From JAFDZV01 sp964455525 (GTDB taxonomy: Bacteria; Bacteroidota; Ignavibacteria; OLB7), in the NCBI GenBank assembly GCA_964455525.1, contig CAYVWR010000011.1, forward strand, positions 62,001 to 126,000: a stretch of 64,000 bases of DNA. Reading direction: 5' to 3'. The notes beneath the pieces were generated by a model, which was given only the letters and a program-made list of their open reading frames with translations, was not told the DNA's origin and searched no databases. Made by a program: the position numbers and the translations under genes. Position 1 is the first letter of the stretch. Every line of letters starts with the position of its first letter. Below are positions 52,579-62,487 of this stretch, piece after piece.

Positions 52579-53478
52579 TCAGACGTTCTCGTACACGAAT
52601 GAAGCTTTCTCGAACGGCAGCTCGATGTCGGCGAAACGAATCGATAGATCGTCATCCACGATAATCATGGAATTGCGTGTCACCTTGATCCACTCGGACT
52701 TGACGCTTGTAAAAGGCTCGGAGGAGATCACGACCGCCTCGGCGCGTCCCTCATCCGGGAGCATGAAGCAACGATGCTCGGTGGCGATATATTCCTTGCC
52801 GAACATATAGTAGAGTGAGGCCGGCTGTACGCGAGGATTGGTTGTATAACGCGTCGCAACCACCGACCGGCCATTGGAGACACAGAGGTTCAGATAGGAA
52901 TGTTCACGCACATCGTGCTCGAACAGCAGCCGATTGAAATCGTTCAGCATCCCGAACATCGCGTCTACCATCTCATCGGTCGTCACATCCCCCTTCGGGT
53001 TGGACAGGTTGTTCAGAAACAGGCCGAACAGATGTTCGGAGTCGGTAGAACCCTGAACCGCATCGTAACAATCATCCTTCAACTCGCGTAGAAGCGACCG
53101 CCGAATCTTCCGAAAGCCCTGCACCATGCCATTGTGCATCCATGTAAGTTTGCCATAGACGAACGGGTGGCAGTTCAGCTCCTCCACGTGCGAGCCGGGA
53201 GTGGCCGCACGGACGTGGGCAAAGAGCATCGGGGTTTTGACCTTCTTGGCGAGGAAACGGAGGTTCTGGTCGCTCCAGGATGGATGGACCGAACGGAACT
53301 GGCAGGGTTCGTCATCAAGATTGAAGTCATACCAACTGATGCCAAACCCATCTCCATTGATCGGGATCGACATTTCCTGTGCTCCAAGCGATTGGCGCTC
53401 GATCAACGAATGCTGCGGACGATAGAGGAGATCGTCCGCCAGGGCGGGTTTACCGATGTAGGCTAGGAATCGACACAT
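52579..53478 (-). CDS. class II glutamine amidotransferase (YafJ/EgtC-like)
   Basis: N-terminal nucleophile amidohydrolase-type enzyme of 299 residues. Start at 53478 places Cys at residue 2 (MCRFLAYIGKP), which becomes the nucleophile after Met removal. NGDGFGISWYD and LFAHVRAATPGSHVEELNCHPFVYGKLTWMHNGMV follow the Gn-AT-II core (Arg, Asn, Gly oxyanion). The ending (MIIVDDDLSIRFADIEL) resembles the YafJ family; EgtC of ergothioneine synthesis is related but no egt genes are near. Substrate unknown. Confidence 0.87.
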   Translation of the reverse strand: MCRFLAYIGKPALADDLLYRPQHSLIERQSLGAQEMSIPINGDGFGISWYDFNLDDEPCQFRSVHPSWSDQNLRFLAKKVKTPMLFAHVRAATPGSHVEELNCHPFVYGKLTWMHNGMVQGFRKIRRSLLRELKDDCYDAVQGSTDSEHLFGLFLNNLSNPKGDVTTDEMVDAMFGMLNDFNRLLFEHDVREHSYLNLCVSNGRSVVATRYTTNPRVQPASLYYMFGKEYIATEHRCFMLPDEGRAEAVVISSEPFTSVKSEWIKVTRNSMIIVDDDLSIRFADIELPFEKASFVYENV

Positions 53479-53771
53479 GCTGCTTCTATTGCTGGTTGCT
53501 GAATGCGGTTTCGGGCCGAAGTTTCCGAACCGCTTCGTCAAGCGCTGGTCCCCCCGTTACCATCCATCACAACAAGAGTAGCCCGCGAATATACGCACGA
53601 AACCGGAATCGCGAACCGGATTCTGCGAAATACGGGAGTTCCACCGTTTCCGATGGGAGTTGCAGCCGTTACCCGGCTTGTGCGGCACCACCGGAAACCG
53701 ATGGTGCGGCTACATTCTTAATTCTTACGGATCATCTGCGCCAGCCAGGGCTGGCCTCAGAGCAATGCCTG

Positions 53772-54449
53772 TCAGGACCGTCCGGCAACCGTGTGAGCGC
53801 CGACGAACACGTCGTCCCAGCACTCTGCCACCCGCAGGGCCACAGCCAGGAGATCCTCCTTTGTGCCGGTCTCGCGCTCTATTGATGTGACATCGTACTC
53901 GGCGATGCCGCATGGCACAATGGCCCCGAATCGGGCAAGATCGGTCGTCACATTCAGCGCAAAGCCATGCATGGTCACCCATCGCGAGGCCCGCACGCCG
54001 ATAGCGCAGATCTTCCGATCGCCGCACCAGACGCCGCTCATGCCACTTCGGCGCCCCCCTTGCAGCCCATATGCCCCGATCGCCCTGATTATCAGCTCCT
54101 CGATCGTCCGCATATACCAGCCAAGATCCTCCCGGAAGTCGGCCAGCCGTATGATCGGATAGCCGACAAGCTGTCCTGGCCCGTGATAGGTCACATCGCC
54201 GCCACGATCAACATCGAACACCTGGTATCCGTTGGCTTCGAGCAATTCCCGCGATACCAGCAGATTTGCATCGGTGCGCGCATTACGGCCAAGCGTGATC
54301 ACATCCGGGTGCTCGCACAGAAGAAATGTGTTCTCGCGCTCCCCCCGCATCACCTCATCGAATACCGTACGTTGCAGCTCCCAGGCAGTCGCATAACCGA
54401 CCCGGCCAAGCCACTCGGCACGAACAGTGGTTGCAATCGTGGAGATCAT
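53772..54449 (-). CDS. lipB: octanoyltransferase LipB
   Basis: Transfers octanoyl from acyl-carrier protein to lipoate-dependent proteins, 225 residues. The motif RGGDVTYHGPGQLVGYPI is the family signature; KICAIGVR carries the catalytic lysine, and IVPCGI the catalytic cysteine. LCEHPDVITLGRNA is the substrate loop. It lies three genes from lpd, and lipoylated E2 would be needed by the fused E1 gene. No lipA was seen. It is transcribed on the minus strand with DinB and lpd upstream, spacing 145 bases. Confidence 0.95.
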   Translation of the reverse strand: MISTIATTVRAEWLGRVGYATAWELQRTVFDEVMRGERENTFLLCEHPDVITLGRNARTDANLLVSRELLEANGYQVFDVDRGGDVTYHGPGQLVGYPIIRLADFREDLGWYMRTIEELIIRAIGAYGLQGGRRSGMSGVWCGDRKICAIGVRASRWVTMHGFALNVTTDLARFGAIVPCGIAEYDVTSIERETGTKEDLLAVALRVAECWDDVFVGAHTVAGRS

Positions 54450-54594
54450 GTATCAGCCAGTCCATTGTCAATAGTCCATCACCAATCCACCCAACGCCCC
54501 TTTCGGGCATATCGCCGGTCCGGGAGGGCTTGGTCGATTCGTCCATATAGACACACCGCCATCACAGGCCATATACAGCACGTGGCAGCAGATA

Positions 54595-55062
54595 TCAGCC
54601 ATTTCCCATATCGGCATCCCAGAGATTGAACGGGATTTTTCTATCAATCCTGTACCCGGCCCGCTTCAACGTGAGCAGTATCCGGCCCCGGTGATGCGCC
54701 TCATGCGCCACAATATAGCTATGGAACGTCGCAACATGAGGCTTGAATCCTTCGAGCGTCTCGGCTTCCAGCCCAAGTTCAAGCAACCGGCTCACCGCTT
54801 CGGAGGAGCGTTTCAGCGAGAAGATAAGCCGTTCACGACTCAATGTCTCCCCCCGCTCAAGCCGTTCCAGGCCATCAAGCAGTTCCGGGGCCACAGTGCT
54901 CAGCCACGTCAGGCGGACGTTATGAAGCTCGGCGAACTGTTCTCCCACAGCACCTCCCTGCGAGCCAAGCTCCAGCATATGCGGGGCCAGTATCTCAAGC
55001 AGATAGAGGTTAATTCTGTTGCTACGCTTCCAGGAGTCGAGAAGCTGCTGTTCAATAGTCAT
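54595..55062 (-). CDS. DinB-family protein
   Basis: Four-helix-bundle protein of 155 residues of the DinB/YfiT fold. The conserved metal triad is recognisable: an early helix histidine (LHNVRLTWL) and the C-terminal HEAHHRGRILLTLKRAGYR motif. Members bind a divalent metal; many are bacillithiol or mycothiol S-transferases or have unknown roles. Start ATG at 55062. No thiol-biosynthesis gene is near. Confidence 0.85.
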   Translation of the reverse strand: MTIEQQLLDSWKRSNRINLYLLEILAPHMLELGSQGGAVGEQFAELHNVRLTWLSTVAPELLDGLERLERGETLSRERLIFSLKRSSEAVSRLLELGLEAETLEGFKPHVATFHSYIVAHEAHHRGRILLTLKRAGYRIDRKIPFNLWDADMGNG

Positions 55063-55206
55063 GAGAGCTGCTCAGGCGCCTATCTATTAATATAGGCACG
55101 AACCAGGGGATTGATCGAAAGAAGAGCCGGTGCATGGCGCTCCTGCGGACAGATATCCCCCGGAACGCCTTTCTCTGCTCACCAACGTACCGCTCTACAA
55201 CTATGA

Positions 55207-55236
55207 CGGGAGACCGACCAGGCAGTCGGCCTCCCG
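55207..55236 (-). terminator. terminator-like hairpin after lpd
   Basis: Arms CGGGAG...CCGAC and GTCGG...CTCCCG with a 1-base bulge, 27 bases beyond the lpd stop. T-poor on both strands. Confidence 0.45.
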
Positions 55237-55262
55237 CAATTGCCGATTCCGGCATCTCCGAA

Positions 55263-56666
55263 TCAGATGTTCAGTGCCATACCATAGGCATCGGCGGCAG
55301 CCTCCATAACCCCTTCGGAAAGGGTCGGATGGGCGTGAATGGTATGCATAAGGGTCTCGGCAGTAGCCTCGGCAGCGCGTGCCGTGCAGATCTCGGCGAT
55401 CATTTCGGTAGCCTCGGCCCCTACGATATGCCCACCCAGGATCTCGCCATACTTCGCGTCGATCACCAGCTTCACAAATCCATCGGTCTCGCCGATGGCG
55501 CGAGCCTTGCCGCTGGCCTTGAATGGGAACTTGCCGATCTTCACATCGTACCCCATCTCACGTGCCTTCTTCTCGGTAAGCCCCACCGAGGCGATCTGCG
55601 GCTGGCAATAGGTACAGCCAGGGACGTTCGAGTAATCCATGCCGTGTGTCGGGTACCCGGCGATATGCTCCACGGCTGTGATCCCCTCATGTGACGCCAC
55701 ATGTGCCAGCCAGGGCGCACCAACCACGTCGCCGATGGCATAGATGCCAGGGACGTTGGTCTGCATGAACTTGTTCACCTTGATGTGTCCACGCTCGACG
55801 ACCACGCCAAGCTCTTCCAGACCCAGGTTCTCGATATTGCCGGTCACGCCAACGGCATTCAAGGCAAGATCGGCGGTCAGGGTCTTCTGCTCCCCCTTCT
55901 TGTTCTCGATGACGACTTCAACCCCGTTGCCAACGGTCTTCACGCTGATAACACGCGTTTCCGTAAGGATCTCCATCTTCTTCTTCTTGAAGGCGCGGGT
56001 CACCTCCTTGGCGGCATCCTCATCCTCGACCGGCAGAATGGTCGGCTGCATCTCAATGATGGTAATCTTGGTGCCGAACGCATTATAGAAGTAGGCGAAC
56101 TCCACACCGATTGCACCGGCACCGATCACGATCATCGAGCCGGGAACCTCTTTCTGAAGCATAGCCTCGGTAGAGGTGATAACCTTGACCCCATCCACCT
56201 CGAATCCTGGGAACGTACGAGCACGAGCGCCCGTAGCGATCACGATGCTCTTGGCATTCAGCGTATCGGTCACATTGCCATCCTTGTCGCGAAGCTCCAC
56301 CACACCCGGACGTGGCACGTATCCCGAGCCATTGAGCACGGTAACCGTGTTCTTCTTCATCAGGAAGCTTACGCCGGAGGAGTTGGCATCGGCAACCTCG
56401 CGGCTGCGCTGGATGACACGGGGGAAATCAACGGAAACCTTCTCAATCGTGAAGCCGAACTCCTCGGCATGATTGAGGAAGTTCATATGCTCGGCGTTCT
56501 TCAACAACGCCTTTGTTGGAATACATCCCCAGTTCAGGCACACGCCGCCGAGGCGGTCGCGCTCCACGATCGCAGCTTTCAGGCCAAGCTGGTGAGCGCG
56601 AATCGCGGCGATGTAACCTCCCGGCCCGCTGCCGATCACGATCACGTCAAAGTTCTTGTCTGCCAT
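55263..56666 (-). CDS. lpd: dihydrolipoyl dehydrogenase
   Basis: FAD/NAD-linked E3 of 467 residues that re-oxidises dihydrolipoyl groups of 2-oxoacid dehydrogenase complexes. FDVIVIGSGPGGYIAAIRA is the FAD site, GGVCLNWGCIPTKALL holds the redox cysteine pair, MIVIGAGAIGVEFAYFY is the NAD site, and HTIHAHPTLSEGVMEA near the end holds the active-site histidine. No lipoyl domain is fused to it. It lies in the same window as the fused E1 and lipB. Confidence 0.97.
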   Translation of the reverse strand: MADKNFDVIVIGSGPGGYIAAIRAHQLGLKAAIVERDRLGGVCLNWGCIPTKALLKNAEHMNFLNHAEEFGFTIEKVSVDFPRVIQRSREVADANSSGVSFLMKKNTVTVLNGSGYVPRPGVVELRDKDGNVTDTLNAKSIVIATGARARTFPGFEVDGVKVITSTEAMLQKEVPGSMIVIGAGAIGVEFAYFYNAFGTKITIIEMQPTILPVEDEDAAKEVTRAFKKKKMEILTETRVISVKTVGNGVEVVIENKKGEQKTLTADLALNAVGVTGNIENLGLEELGVVVERGHIKVNKFMQTNVPGIYAIGDVVGAPWLAHVASHEGITAVEHIAGYPTHGMDYSNVPGCTYCQPQIASVGLTEKKAREMGYDVKIGKFPFKASGKARAIGETDGFVKLVIDAKYGEILGGHIVGAEATEMIAEICTARAAEATAETLMHTIHAHPTLSEGVMEAAADAYGMALNI

Positions 56667-57289
56667 GAGATGAGAGTAGTAAAGGTTCTAAGGTATGAGA
56701 GCCTGGCTCCATCAGGTCAGATTCCAGGTGTGCAATGGCTGCTGCACCGTGCGGCGATACTCCGGCACCCATCACCCGCTACTGACGAAGCCGCAAAGTT
56801 AGCAATGGAGTCTTGGAGGGAAAAGCTGCCGCGAGAAGTGTTACAGATTATGGAGCAGGTTGGAGGCAGTGCCCCCTCGATGGAATCGGGGAGCAGGATG
56901 CCAGGATACGTCCATGCGGAAATGTGGCCATGGCTCTGCTGAACGGTTCTTCCGTTATCATAGCTCTTTTGTGCGAGCAGTTCAACTATCGCAACATGAT
57001 GGACAACGGGACGGACGACCATCGGATTCCCGGGACTCGCCATCGATGCCTCCTCCGGTGCATCGCCCGTTCCTGCTGCCAGATAGGCACGGCCTCCGGC
57101 GCTCTTCTCCCGGCATCTCCAGAGACAACCCTTCATCGGCCCCGCAGCCGTTCGGATGGCATCTGGTACAACCGCAGGAAATACCAGACACACGAACTGC
57201 GGCAGCCTCCGGCCTATAAGGACACTTCAACGGAATGCCACGACATTCCATCGCACTACACAAAGCAGGTATAGCCTCAGCGCCAGGCT
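56667..57289. other. intergenic region upstream of lpd
   Basis: About 620 bases. No supported gene. Frames on the minus strand near 56717-57193 lack a recognisable domain or ribosome site. It likely includes the lpd promoter. Confidence 0.35.
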
Positions 57290-57820
57290 CTAGAACTGAT
57301 CCTCCTTGTGCTTGAACAGGACGTTAAACGTGGTCATCGAACCGTAGCAACGGGTGACATACTGCTGAAGCTCCACCTTGTCGGCATCGCTCAGCGCATC
57401 GTTGCCATTGATCTTCTGCTCCAGTACTCGAAGCTGGTTCCGCATCATCACGATCTTATGGAAGAATGTCTCGATCGGCAGATCCTTTGGTTGCAGCGAG
57501 GCATCGGCGGGTTTCATCACCAGCAGCCCCCCCTCCCATCGTTTTCCGATCCCATCAACCACATCGTTTGATATCTCCAGGCCAAGCTTATCTATCACGG
57601 CCCCGGTCACCTCCTGGATAAACCGGGCCAGCGGCATTTCCAACCCCGCCACGGCAGCTCGCGGCTCCGCCGGTTGAATGGCGCTGCTCTCCGGCGAGAC
57701 GGTGCGCTTGCCATCCTCGAACAGGATATCCGCCGTATGCTCGGTGACCCCCTTTACTACTCCGGCTCCGTACGCCGGATGACGCACCTTCATTCCGATA
57801 TGCAGATTTTCAGCTCTCAT
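57290..57820 (-). CDS. hypothetical protein with KOW/Tudor-like N-terminal domain
   Basis: Protein of 176 residues starting at 57820 (MRAENLHIGMKVRHPAYGAGVVKGV). The opening GMKVRHPAYGAGVV resembles the small beta-barrel at the end of UvrD helicases and of CarD/KOW-type proteins, which often bind polymerase or nucleic acids. The rest is mostly helical (ETFFHKIVMMRNQLRVLEQKINGND and DKVELQQYVTRCYGS). It is not a known CarD or UvrD fragment by length, so a stand-alone family is likely. Role unknown. Confidence 0.65.
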   Translation of the reverse strand: MRAENLHIGMKVRHPAYGAGVVKGVTEHTADILFEDGKRTVSPESSAIQPAEPRAAVAGLEMPLARFIQEVTGAVIDKLGLEISNDVVDGIGKRWEGGLLVMKPADASLQPKDLPIETFFHKIVMMRNQLRVLEQKINGNDALSDADKVELQQYVTRCYGSMTTFNVLFKHKEDQF

Positions 57821-58229
57821 TGTGATATATAGATTATAGGGAGTTGGGCCAGTATCATCCACAAGCCTCATACGTCGGCGATCCATGATCGTGCCAGCGC
57901 ATCGATCGATTGCCGATTGCATCTGCCCGGACACCCTGCCCGGCAGATGTCCGGCTCATTCCACCCTCGTACGTACGTCAGGATATCCCCCTGCACTCTC
58001 CGGCATTCCCGCCAAACCTTTCAGGATGGCAGGCTCCCCTTCTGCTCGCACTATGCACTATGTTGGGTTTGACCAGCCGCTTGCAATAACGGCTACCACT
58101 GCCGACATATTCAAGGTCGCCCCAAAGATGCAGAACGGCCACCATACCGTGGATGCGCCTGGAAAATACGGAATCATCCGGCGATGCATCGGCAGAGAGC
58201 AATGCCCATCGTATAGCAGCAAAAGCCCT
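57821..58229. other. about 400-bp intergenic region
   Basis: No gene or regulatory RNA recognised between the MgtC gene and the KOW-like gene on the minus strand. Confidence 0.3.
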
Positions 58230-58697
58230 CTACACATCCTTCCTCAGCCTTGCCCTCCACCTGCTGATTCTCAGGCCGCGAAGCACTGCCAGCGTAAGCA
58301 CCACCAGACCAACAGCCAGCACAAACTGGTGGAGCGCAACGCAGACCCCGATGGCACCTGAAAAAAGGATGGTGGCCGCCGTGGTAAGCCCCTCCACCTG
58401 CTCCGAGCGATCGCGCCGGAAGATAGTCCCGGCACCAAGGAAACTGATGCCGGTGATGACCGCTCCTACCAGACGGAACGGATCGGATCGGATAAAGCCC
58501 TGATCGGCATGAGGTGCGAAATGTACCAGAATCGCCTCTCCAAGCCCGATAAGCAGAGCCGCAGCCCCGGCCACCAGCATGTTTGTACGAAATCCGGCGG
58601 GCTTGTCGGCAACCTCACGCTCCAGGCCGATCGCTCCCCCCAGAAACATTGCAAGGCTAACCTCCCCCAATATCTGCAACTGACCCAGCCAATCCAT
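58230..58697 (-). CDS. MgtC/SapB-family membrane protein
   Basis: Integral membrane protein of 155 residues, about four to five helices. The start at 58697 has an AGAAGGTGG ribosome site. EVSLAMFLGGAIGLEREVADKPAGFRTNMLVAGAAALL is the family core, and the later VGAVITGISFLGAGTIFRRDRSEQVEGLTTAATILFSGAIGV block is also typical. MgtC proteins affect magnesium or acid adaptation and interact with F-type ATPase in some bacteria. The C-terminal cytosolic domain of longer members is absent. It follows the molybdopterin enzyme gene by 227 bases. Confidence 0.9.
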   Translation of the reverse strand: MDWLGQLQILGEVSLAMFLGGAIGLEREVADKPAGFRTNMLVAGAAALLIGLGEAILVHFAPHADQGFIRSDPFRLVGAVITGISFLGAGTIFRRDRSEQVEGLTTAATILFSGAIGVCVALHQFVLAVGLVVLTLAVLRGLRISRWRARLRKDV

Positions 58698-58924
58698 ACC
58701 ACCTTCTTTCCGCTTTAGCAGGATTAGTGAAACCAAATGAGCGGATAGCCCCGCCCCTGGCACGCTCGATACAAGACCGCTGGAACAGCAACGAACATTG
58801 CTGGCAATGCCCGCTCATATCTCGCCGCGATACCAGCGTCCAACAATGAATATAGCGAGTGCACCCCTGCCAATCATGCTATACGCAAACAGCGTGGAGG
58901 TAATGCCACGCTCGCCCGGTATGC

Positions 58925-61153
58925 TCACAGCTCGGCAGCGCCCACCTGAGAGCCTGCCACACCTCTCTCGATCCATACCCGGACGTTTTTATATGACGGT
59001 GTGCCGCTCTTGCCATCAACACCGCTGCTCACCAGAAGGTTTGCCTCCGGGTAATACATAGCACTGCATCCTGGCGCAATATCATAGGCGGCAACACGAA
59101 TGCCCGGCATGGCCCCAACCGCCGAGCGTACGGTGATCCGCTCTCCCTCGCGCAATCCCATCGCCGCCATATCCCCGCGATTCATCAGGATCACATCCCG
59201 ACTCGTCTGGTTGCGGTAACGGTCATGCTCCTCATAGACCACCGTATTGAACTGTCCCTCCGAACGTATCGTCATCATACGCAACTGCCCGACGGGAAGA
59301 TCATCCTGCGGCGTCGCCACAGGAATACAGCGCGCCCGGTTGTCCGGGAACGGAAACTGCGGCATATGGCGAAGGCGACCCTCAACATGGAACTCCTCAC
59401 GCGTTCTCCCGATATCGGAGACCGGCGCATAGCCGGGAACCACGCGTGCCATCACCTTGCGAATCTCGTCGTGATTGCGCAGCGCCCGGAAATCGAGCGG
59501 ACCATCGGCAGGAAGCAGCCGTGCCCCAATGCTTGTGATGATCTCTACCTCCGACTTCAACTCAGATGATGGACGGACCATGCCGCCATCGGAGAGCCGA
59601 ACGAAGCTGAACATGCTTTCCTGTGTGGTTGACTGTAGCTCCTCATCGCGCACACATGTGGGAAGGATGTAGGTCTCCCCCGCCCCGGCCACAGGGGCCA
59701 CGCAGACATGCCCCTGATTGAGCTTGGTGCTGATATGGACGGACGTGCCGATCCTGGAGAGCGCCGCGCCAGCAAATGCCAGATCGGGATTGGCGGCATA
59801 AAAGTTTCCTCCAAGCAACAACGCAACGTCGATCTCCCCACGGTGTGAGGCATGGATCGACCCCATGGAATCAAGCCCTTTGGCCGTGGGGGCCTTCAGT
59901 CCATAGAGTTCCTCCATAGCCTTGAGGAACCCCGACTTCAGCTCGGGCGCAAATCCCACCGAACCGATGCCCTGTACATTGGAATGCCCACGAATCGGCA
60001 TCAGCCCGGCGTTTGGCCGTCCGACCATGCCTCGCGCCAGCGCCAGATTGGCAATGGCTATCACATTATCGACGCCATGTTCGTGATGGGTGATCCCCAT
60101 GGCCCACATAAAGACCGCGTTCCGCGAGGAGGCATAGAGTTCCCCAAGCCTGATGAGAACGTCCGGCGCAACCCCGGCCGCCGAGGCCAGTTCCTCCAGC
60201 GACTCCCGCTGTAACCCTGAACGTACGGCATCAAAACCATTGGTATGGCTGGCAAGGAACTCCTCATCGAGCGCGCCACGGTCGATCACCACCTTCAGCA
60301 TCCCTTTCAGCAGAGCGATATCCCCGCCGATACGGGGCTGCACATAGAGGTCGTTGATGGTGGAGCCGAACAGCAAGGACATCGGCTTCGACGGAATATT
60401 AAAGCGATCCAGGCCGGTCTCCCGCATCGGGTTTATCACGACCACCTTCCCTCCGCGTTCCCGTAATCCTGCAAGCGTCGTGATAAGACGAGGGTGATTG
60501 CTCGCCGGATTTGCGCCGATGAGCATCACAAAATCGGCCCCCTCCACATCCTCCAGCGTCACCGTCGCCGTGCCAACGCCCACACTGTCGGCCAGCCCCA
60601 CACCGCTGGCCTGATGACAATAGAAGGAGCAATTATTGACGTTGTTGGTCCCGTAGATCCTGGCAAGCCATTGCAACAGAAAGGCCGCTTCATTGCTGCT
60701 TCTGCCGGAGGAGTAGAAAAACGTGCGTTCCGGCGTCGTACGGCGCAACGCTGCGGCGATGGCATCGAGCGATTCCTCCCACCCTACCCTCCGATAATGC
60801 GTGTCGCCGACCCTAAGCACAAGAGGATAGGCAAGCCGCCCAAGATTCTCCAGTTCTCGTGGCGAACGCCGGGACAGCTCGGCCACCGAATGCCGCTCAA
60901 AGAAGTCAGGCGCGATCGGCGGCTGCATATCGGCAGCCATCGCCTGCACGCTCTTTTTGCAGAACTCAGGGAAATGGCCAAGCTCGTTCTTCATGCCCCC
61001 GCTCTGGCCGCCCATGCCGTAGGCGCAGGTCTTGCAGGAGTTCTTGCTCGACATCCTGCGCCAGAACCGGATTGGGCCGCCTTCGGCCTCCAGCGATTTC
61101 TTCACTGTATATGCTATAGCGGCCCATCCGCCGCCTGATTCGACCTTCTTCAT
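58925..61153 (-). CDS. FdhF/YdeP-family molybdopterin oxidoreductase
   Basis: Cytoplasmic molybdenum enzyme of 742 residues. Family order: C40, C43 and C65 (CKTCAYGMGG and FPEFCKKS) could bind an iron-sulfur cluster; SGRSSNEAAFLLQWLARIYGTNNVNN and CHQASG are the Mo-bis-MGD block; LIGANPASNHPR and MGITHHEHGVDNVIAI are further conserved motifs. The E. coli homologue YdeP acts in acid resistance; substrate is unknown. The neighbouring MgtC protein has an acid or magnesium link, so a stress pairing is possible. Start ATG at 61153 has no clear ribosome site. Not selenocysteine-containing. Confidence 0.85.
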   Translation of the reverse strand: MKKVESGGGWAAIAYTVKKSLEAEGGPIRFWRRMSSKNSCKTCAYGMGGQSGGMKNELGHFPEFCKKSVQAMAADMQPPIAPDFFERHSVAELSRRSPRELENLGRLAYPLVLRVGDTHYRRVGWEESLDAIAAALRRTTPERTFFYSSGRSSNEAAFLLQWLARIYGTNNVNNCSFYCHQASGVGLADSVGVGTATVTLEDVEGADFVMLIGANPASNHPRLITTLAGLRERGGKVVVINPMRETGLDRFNIPSKPMSLLFGSTINDLYVQPRIGGDIALLKGMLKVVIDRGALDEEFLASHTNGFDAVRSGLQRESLEELASAAGVAPDVLIRLGELYASSRNAVFMWAMGITHHEHGVDNVIAIANLALARGMVGRPNAGLMPIRGHSNVQGIGSVGFAPELKSGFLKAMEELYGLKAPTAKGLDSMGSIHASHRGEIDVALLLGGNFYAANPDLAFAGAALSRIGTSVHISTKLNQGHVCVAPVAGAGETYILPTCVRDEELQSTTQESMFSFVRLSDGGMVRPSSELKSEVEIITSIGARLLPADGPLDFRALRNHDEIRKVMARVVPGYAPVSDIGRTREEFHVEGRLRHMPQFPFPDNRARCIPVATPQDDLPVGQLRMMTIRSEGQFNTVVYEEHDRYRNQTSRDVILMNRGDMAAMGLREGERITVRSAVGAMPGIRVAAYDIAPGCSAMYYPEANLLVSSGVDGKSGTPSYKNVRVWIERGVAGSQVGAAEL

Positions 61154-61696
61154 GAGAGCACCAACTTAGGATCGTAGAAAAAACGTAGAAAAACTTTTGC
61201 TATGAATACAGTATTGAAGAAGCAGATGTGCGCCCCCTTACTGATACCCCCATAATACAGTCGTCAAGTTAACAAGTACTAGAGAATGGCACAGGCCGTT
61301 GAAGGAGATCCCGTTCTTATCCCCTCCCGAGTCACCGGGCTCACTGCTCAAATGACTCTGGGCACCACAGATAGGTGAGGTTAGCAAGGGGCTGGTAAGC
61401 CCCATATATGAACGATAGGTTGCAATATCTGTACGTGATGAGCTAAAGCGTCTGCGCCCTTTGAACGCTCGGTGAAGGATTGTTTGATGAAGAGGACGTT
61501 CATTATTGAGGTAAGAATCCTCGTCATACATGGGCACATGATACCGAACTACATACAGTGGAAAGGTACTATATCCCATCTCGGTAGTATCACACTAAAT
61601 TTTTTATCTTTCAGGCATGCTCCCTTCAAGTTTTTGTCTGGAGGAGGGGCTGGCATAAGCCGCCGAAAGTCATCACACTATTTGAGATTTGTCCTT
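61154..61696. other. about 540-bp region at the boundary of the accessory block
   Basis: No supported gene. GC content falls towards the right. A minus-strand frame of 113 codons (61238-61579) lacks a domain. The region probably marks the junction between the core YdeP gene and the accessory genes. Confidence 0.35.
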
Positions 61697-62365
61697 ATGA
61701 CGTTAGATACCTTCATCTCTCGACTCCAAGAACTTACCGAGGAAGCAAAGACCATACGCACATTTCAAGGATCCCCATACGGAACCTATGTAATGGACGA
61801 GGACCTTATTCCATACCGCGCACGCGGACTATCAGTTTTGGAGCAAACATTCGGGGTGAGTCATTCATATTATAAAGGGTTTGAAGAAAATACACGCGGA
61901 ACACGTGACACCAAGGAGTCTGCTGGCGCTGTACGGATATTGGAAGCAGCCATGCGTGACCTAAAGGAAGGATGGCTTATAAAAGTGCGGCACCTTGTTT
62001 CTGCCGAAGTCTTCGCTGACCTCATGGAGATGGCTGAATATTTCTTATCTGAGGGTTATAAAGATGCAGCGGCAGTGATGATCGGAGGAGTCCTAGAGGA
62101 ACACTTGCGACAGCTATGCCGGGCAAAAGGGATTGACATTGAATCCAGTAAGCCTGATGGAACTACAGCTCCAAAGAAAGCTGACCGAATGAACGCCGAC
62201 CTTGTGAAGGCCGATGCATATTTGCAACTAGACGGCAAACAGGTAACAGCATGGTTGGCGCTTCGTAATCACGCAGCCCATGCAGAACATGACAAATATG
62301 ACGCTAATCAGATTCAGATGATGTACGAAGGTGTTCGGAATTTTTTGGTTCGAATCACACCGTGA
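61697..62365 (+). CDS. HEPN-like protein, possible defence or toxin-related
   Basis: Protein of 222 residues, starting at 61697 (MTLDTFISRLQEL). The C-terminal half is helical: YKDAAAVMIGGVLEEHLRQLCRAKGI and then VTAWLALRNHAAHAEHDKYD, in which R-N-H-A-A-H matches the R-X4-H motif of HEPN nuclease domains; a downstream helix YDANQIQMMYEGVRNFLVRI completes the fold. Many HEPN proteins act in abortive infection or as toxin-antitoxin members. No partner nucleotidyltransferase is seen, but the next gene converges on it. Lower GC than the core. No strong ribosome site was found. Confidence 0.6.
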   Translation: MTLDTFISRLQELTEEAKTIRTFQGSPYGTYVMDEDLIPYRARGLSVLEQTFGVSHSYYKGFEENTRGTRDTKESAGAVRILEAAMRDLKEGWLIKVRHLVSAEVFADLMEMAEYFLSEGYKDAAAVMIGGVLEEHLRQLCRAKGIDIESSKPDGTTAPKKADRMNADLVKADAYLQLDGKQVTAWLALRNHAAHAEHDKYDANQIQMMYEGVRNFLVRITP

Positions 62366-62487
62366 TTAGGGAAAAGTTACTTTTCTCAGTGGCACCATCC
62401 TATCTTATCCGACTGACAACTTTACAGATGCATAAGGACTATACACGGATTGGTTCAATGAGACTCCTCCGATGCTCCCCTTCGACC

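Noticed and set aside
56717..57193. Minus-strand 158-codon frame upstream of lpd.
   Set aside because: No recognisable motif or start signal. Kept as intergenic.
61238..61579. Minus-strand 113-codon frame.
   Set aside because: No ribosome site, no domain, and atypical composition.
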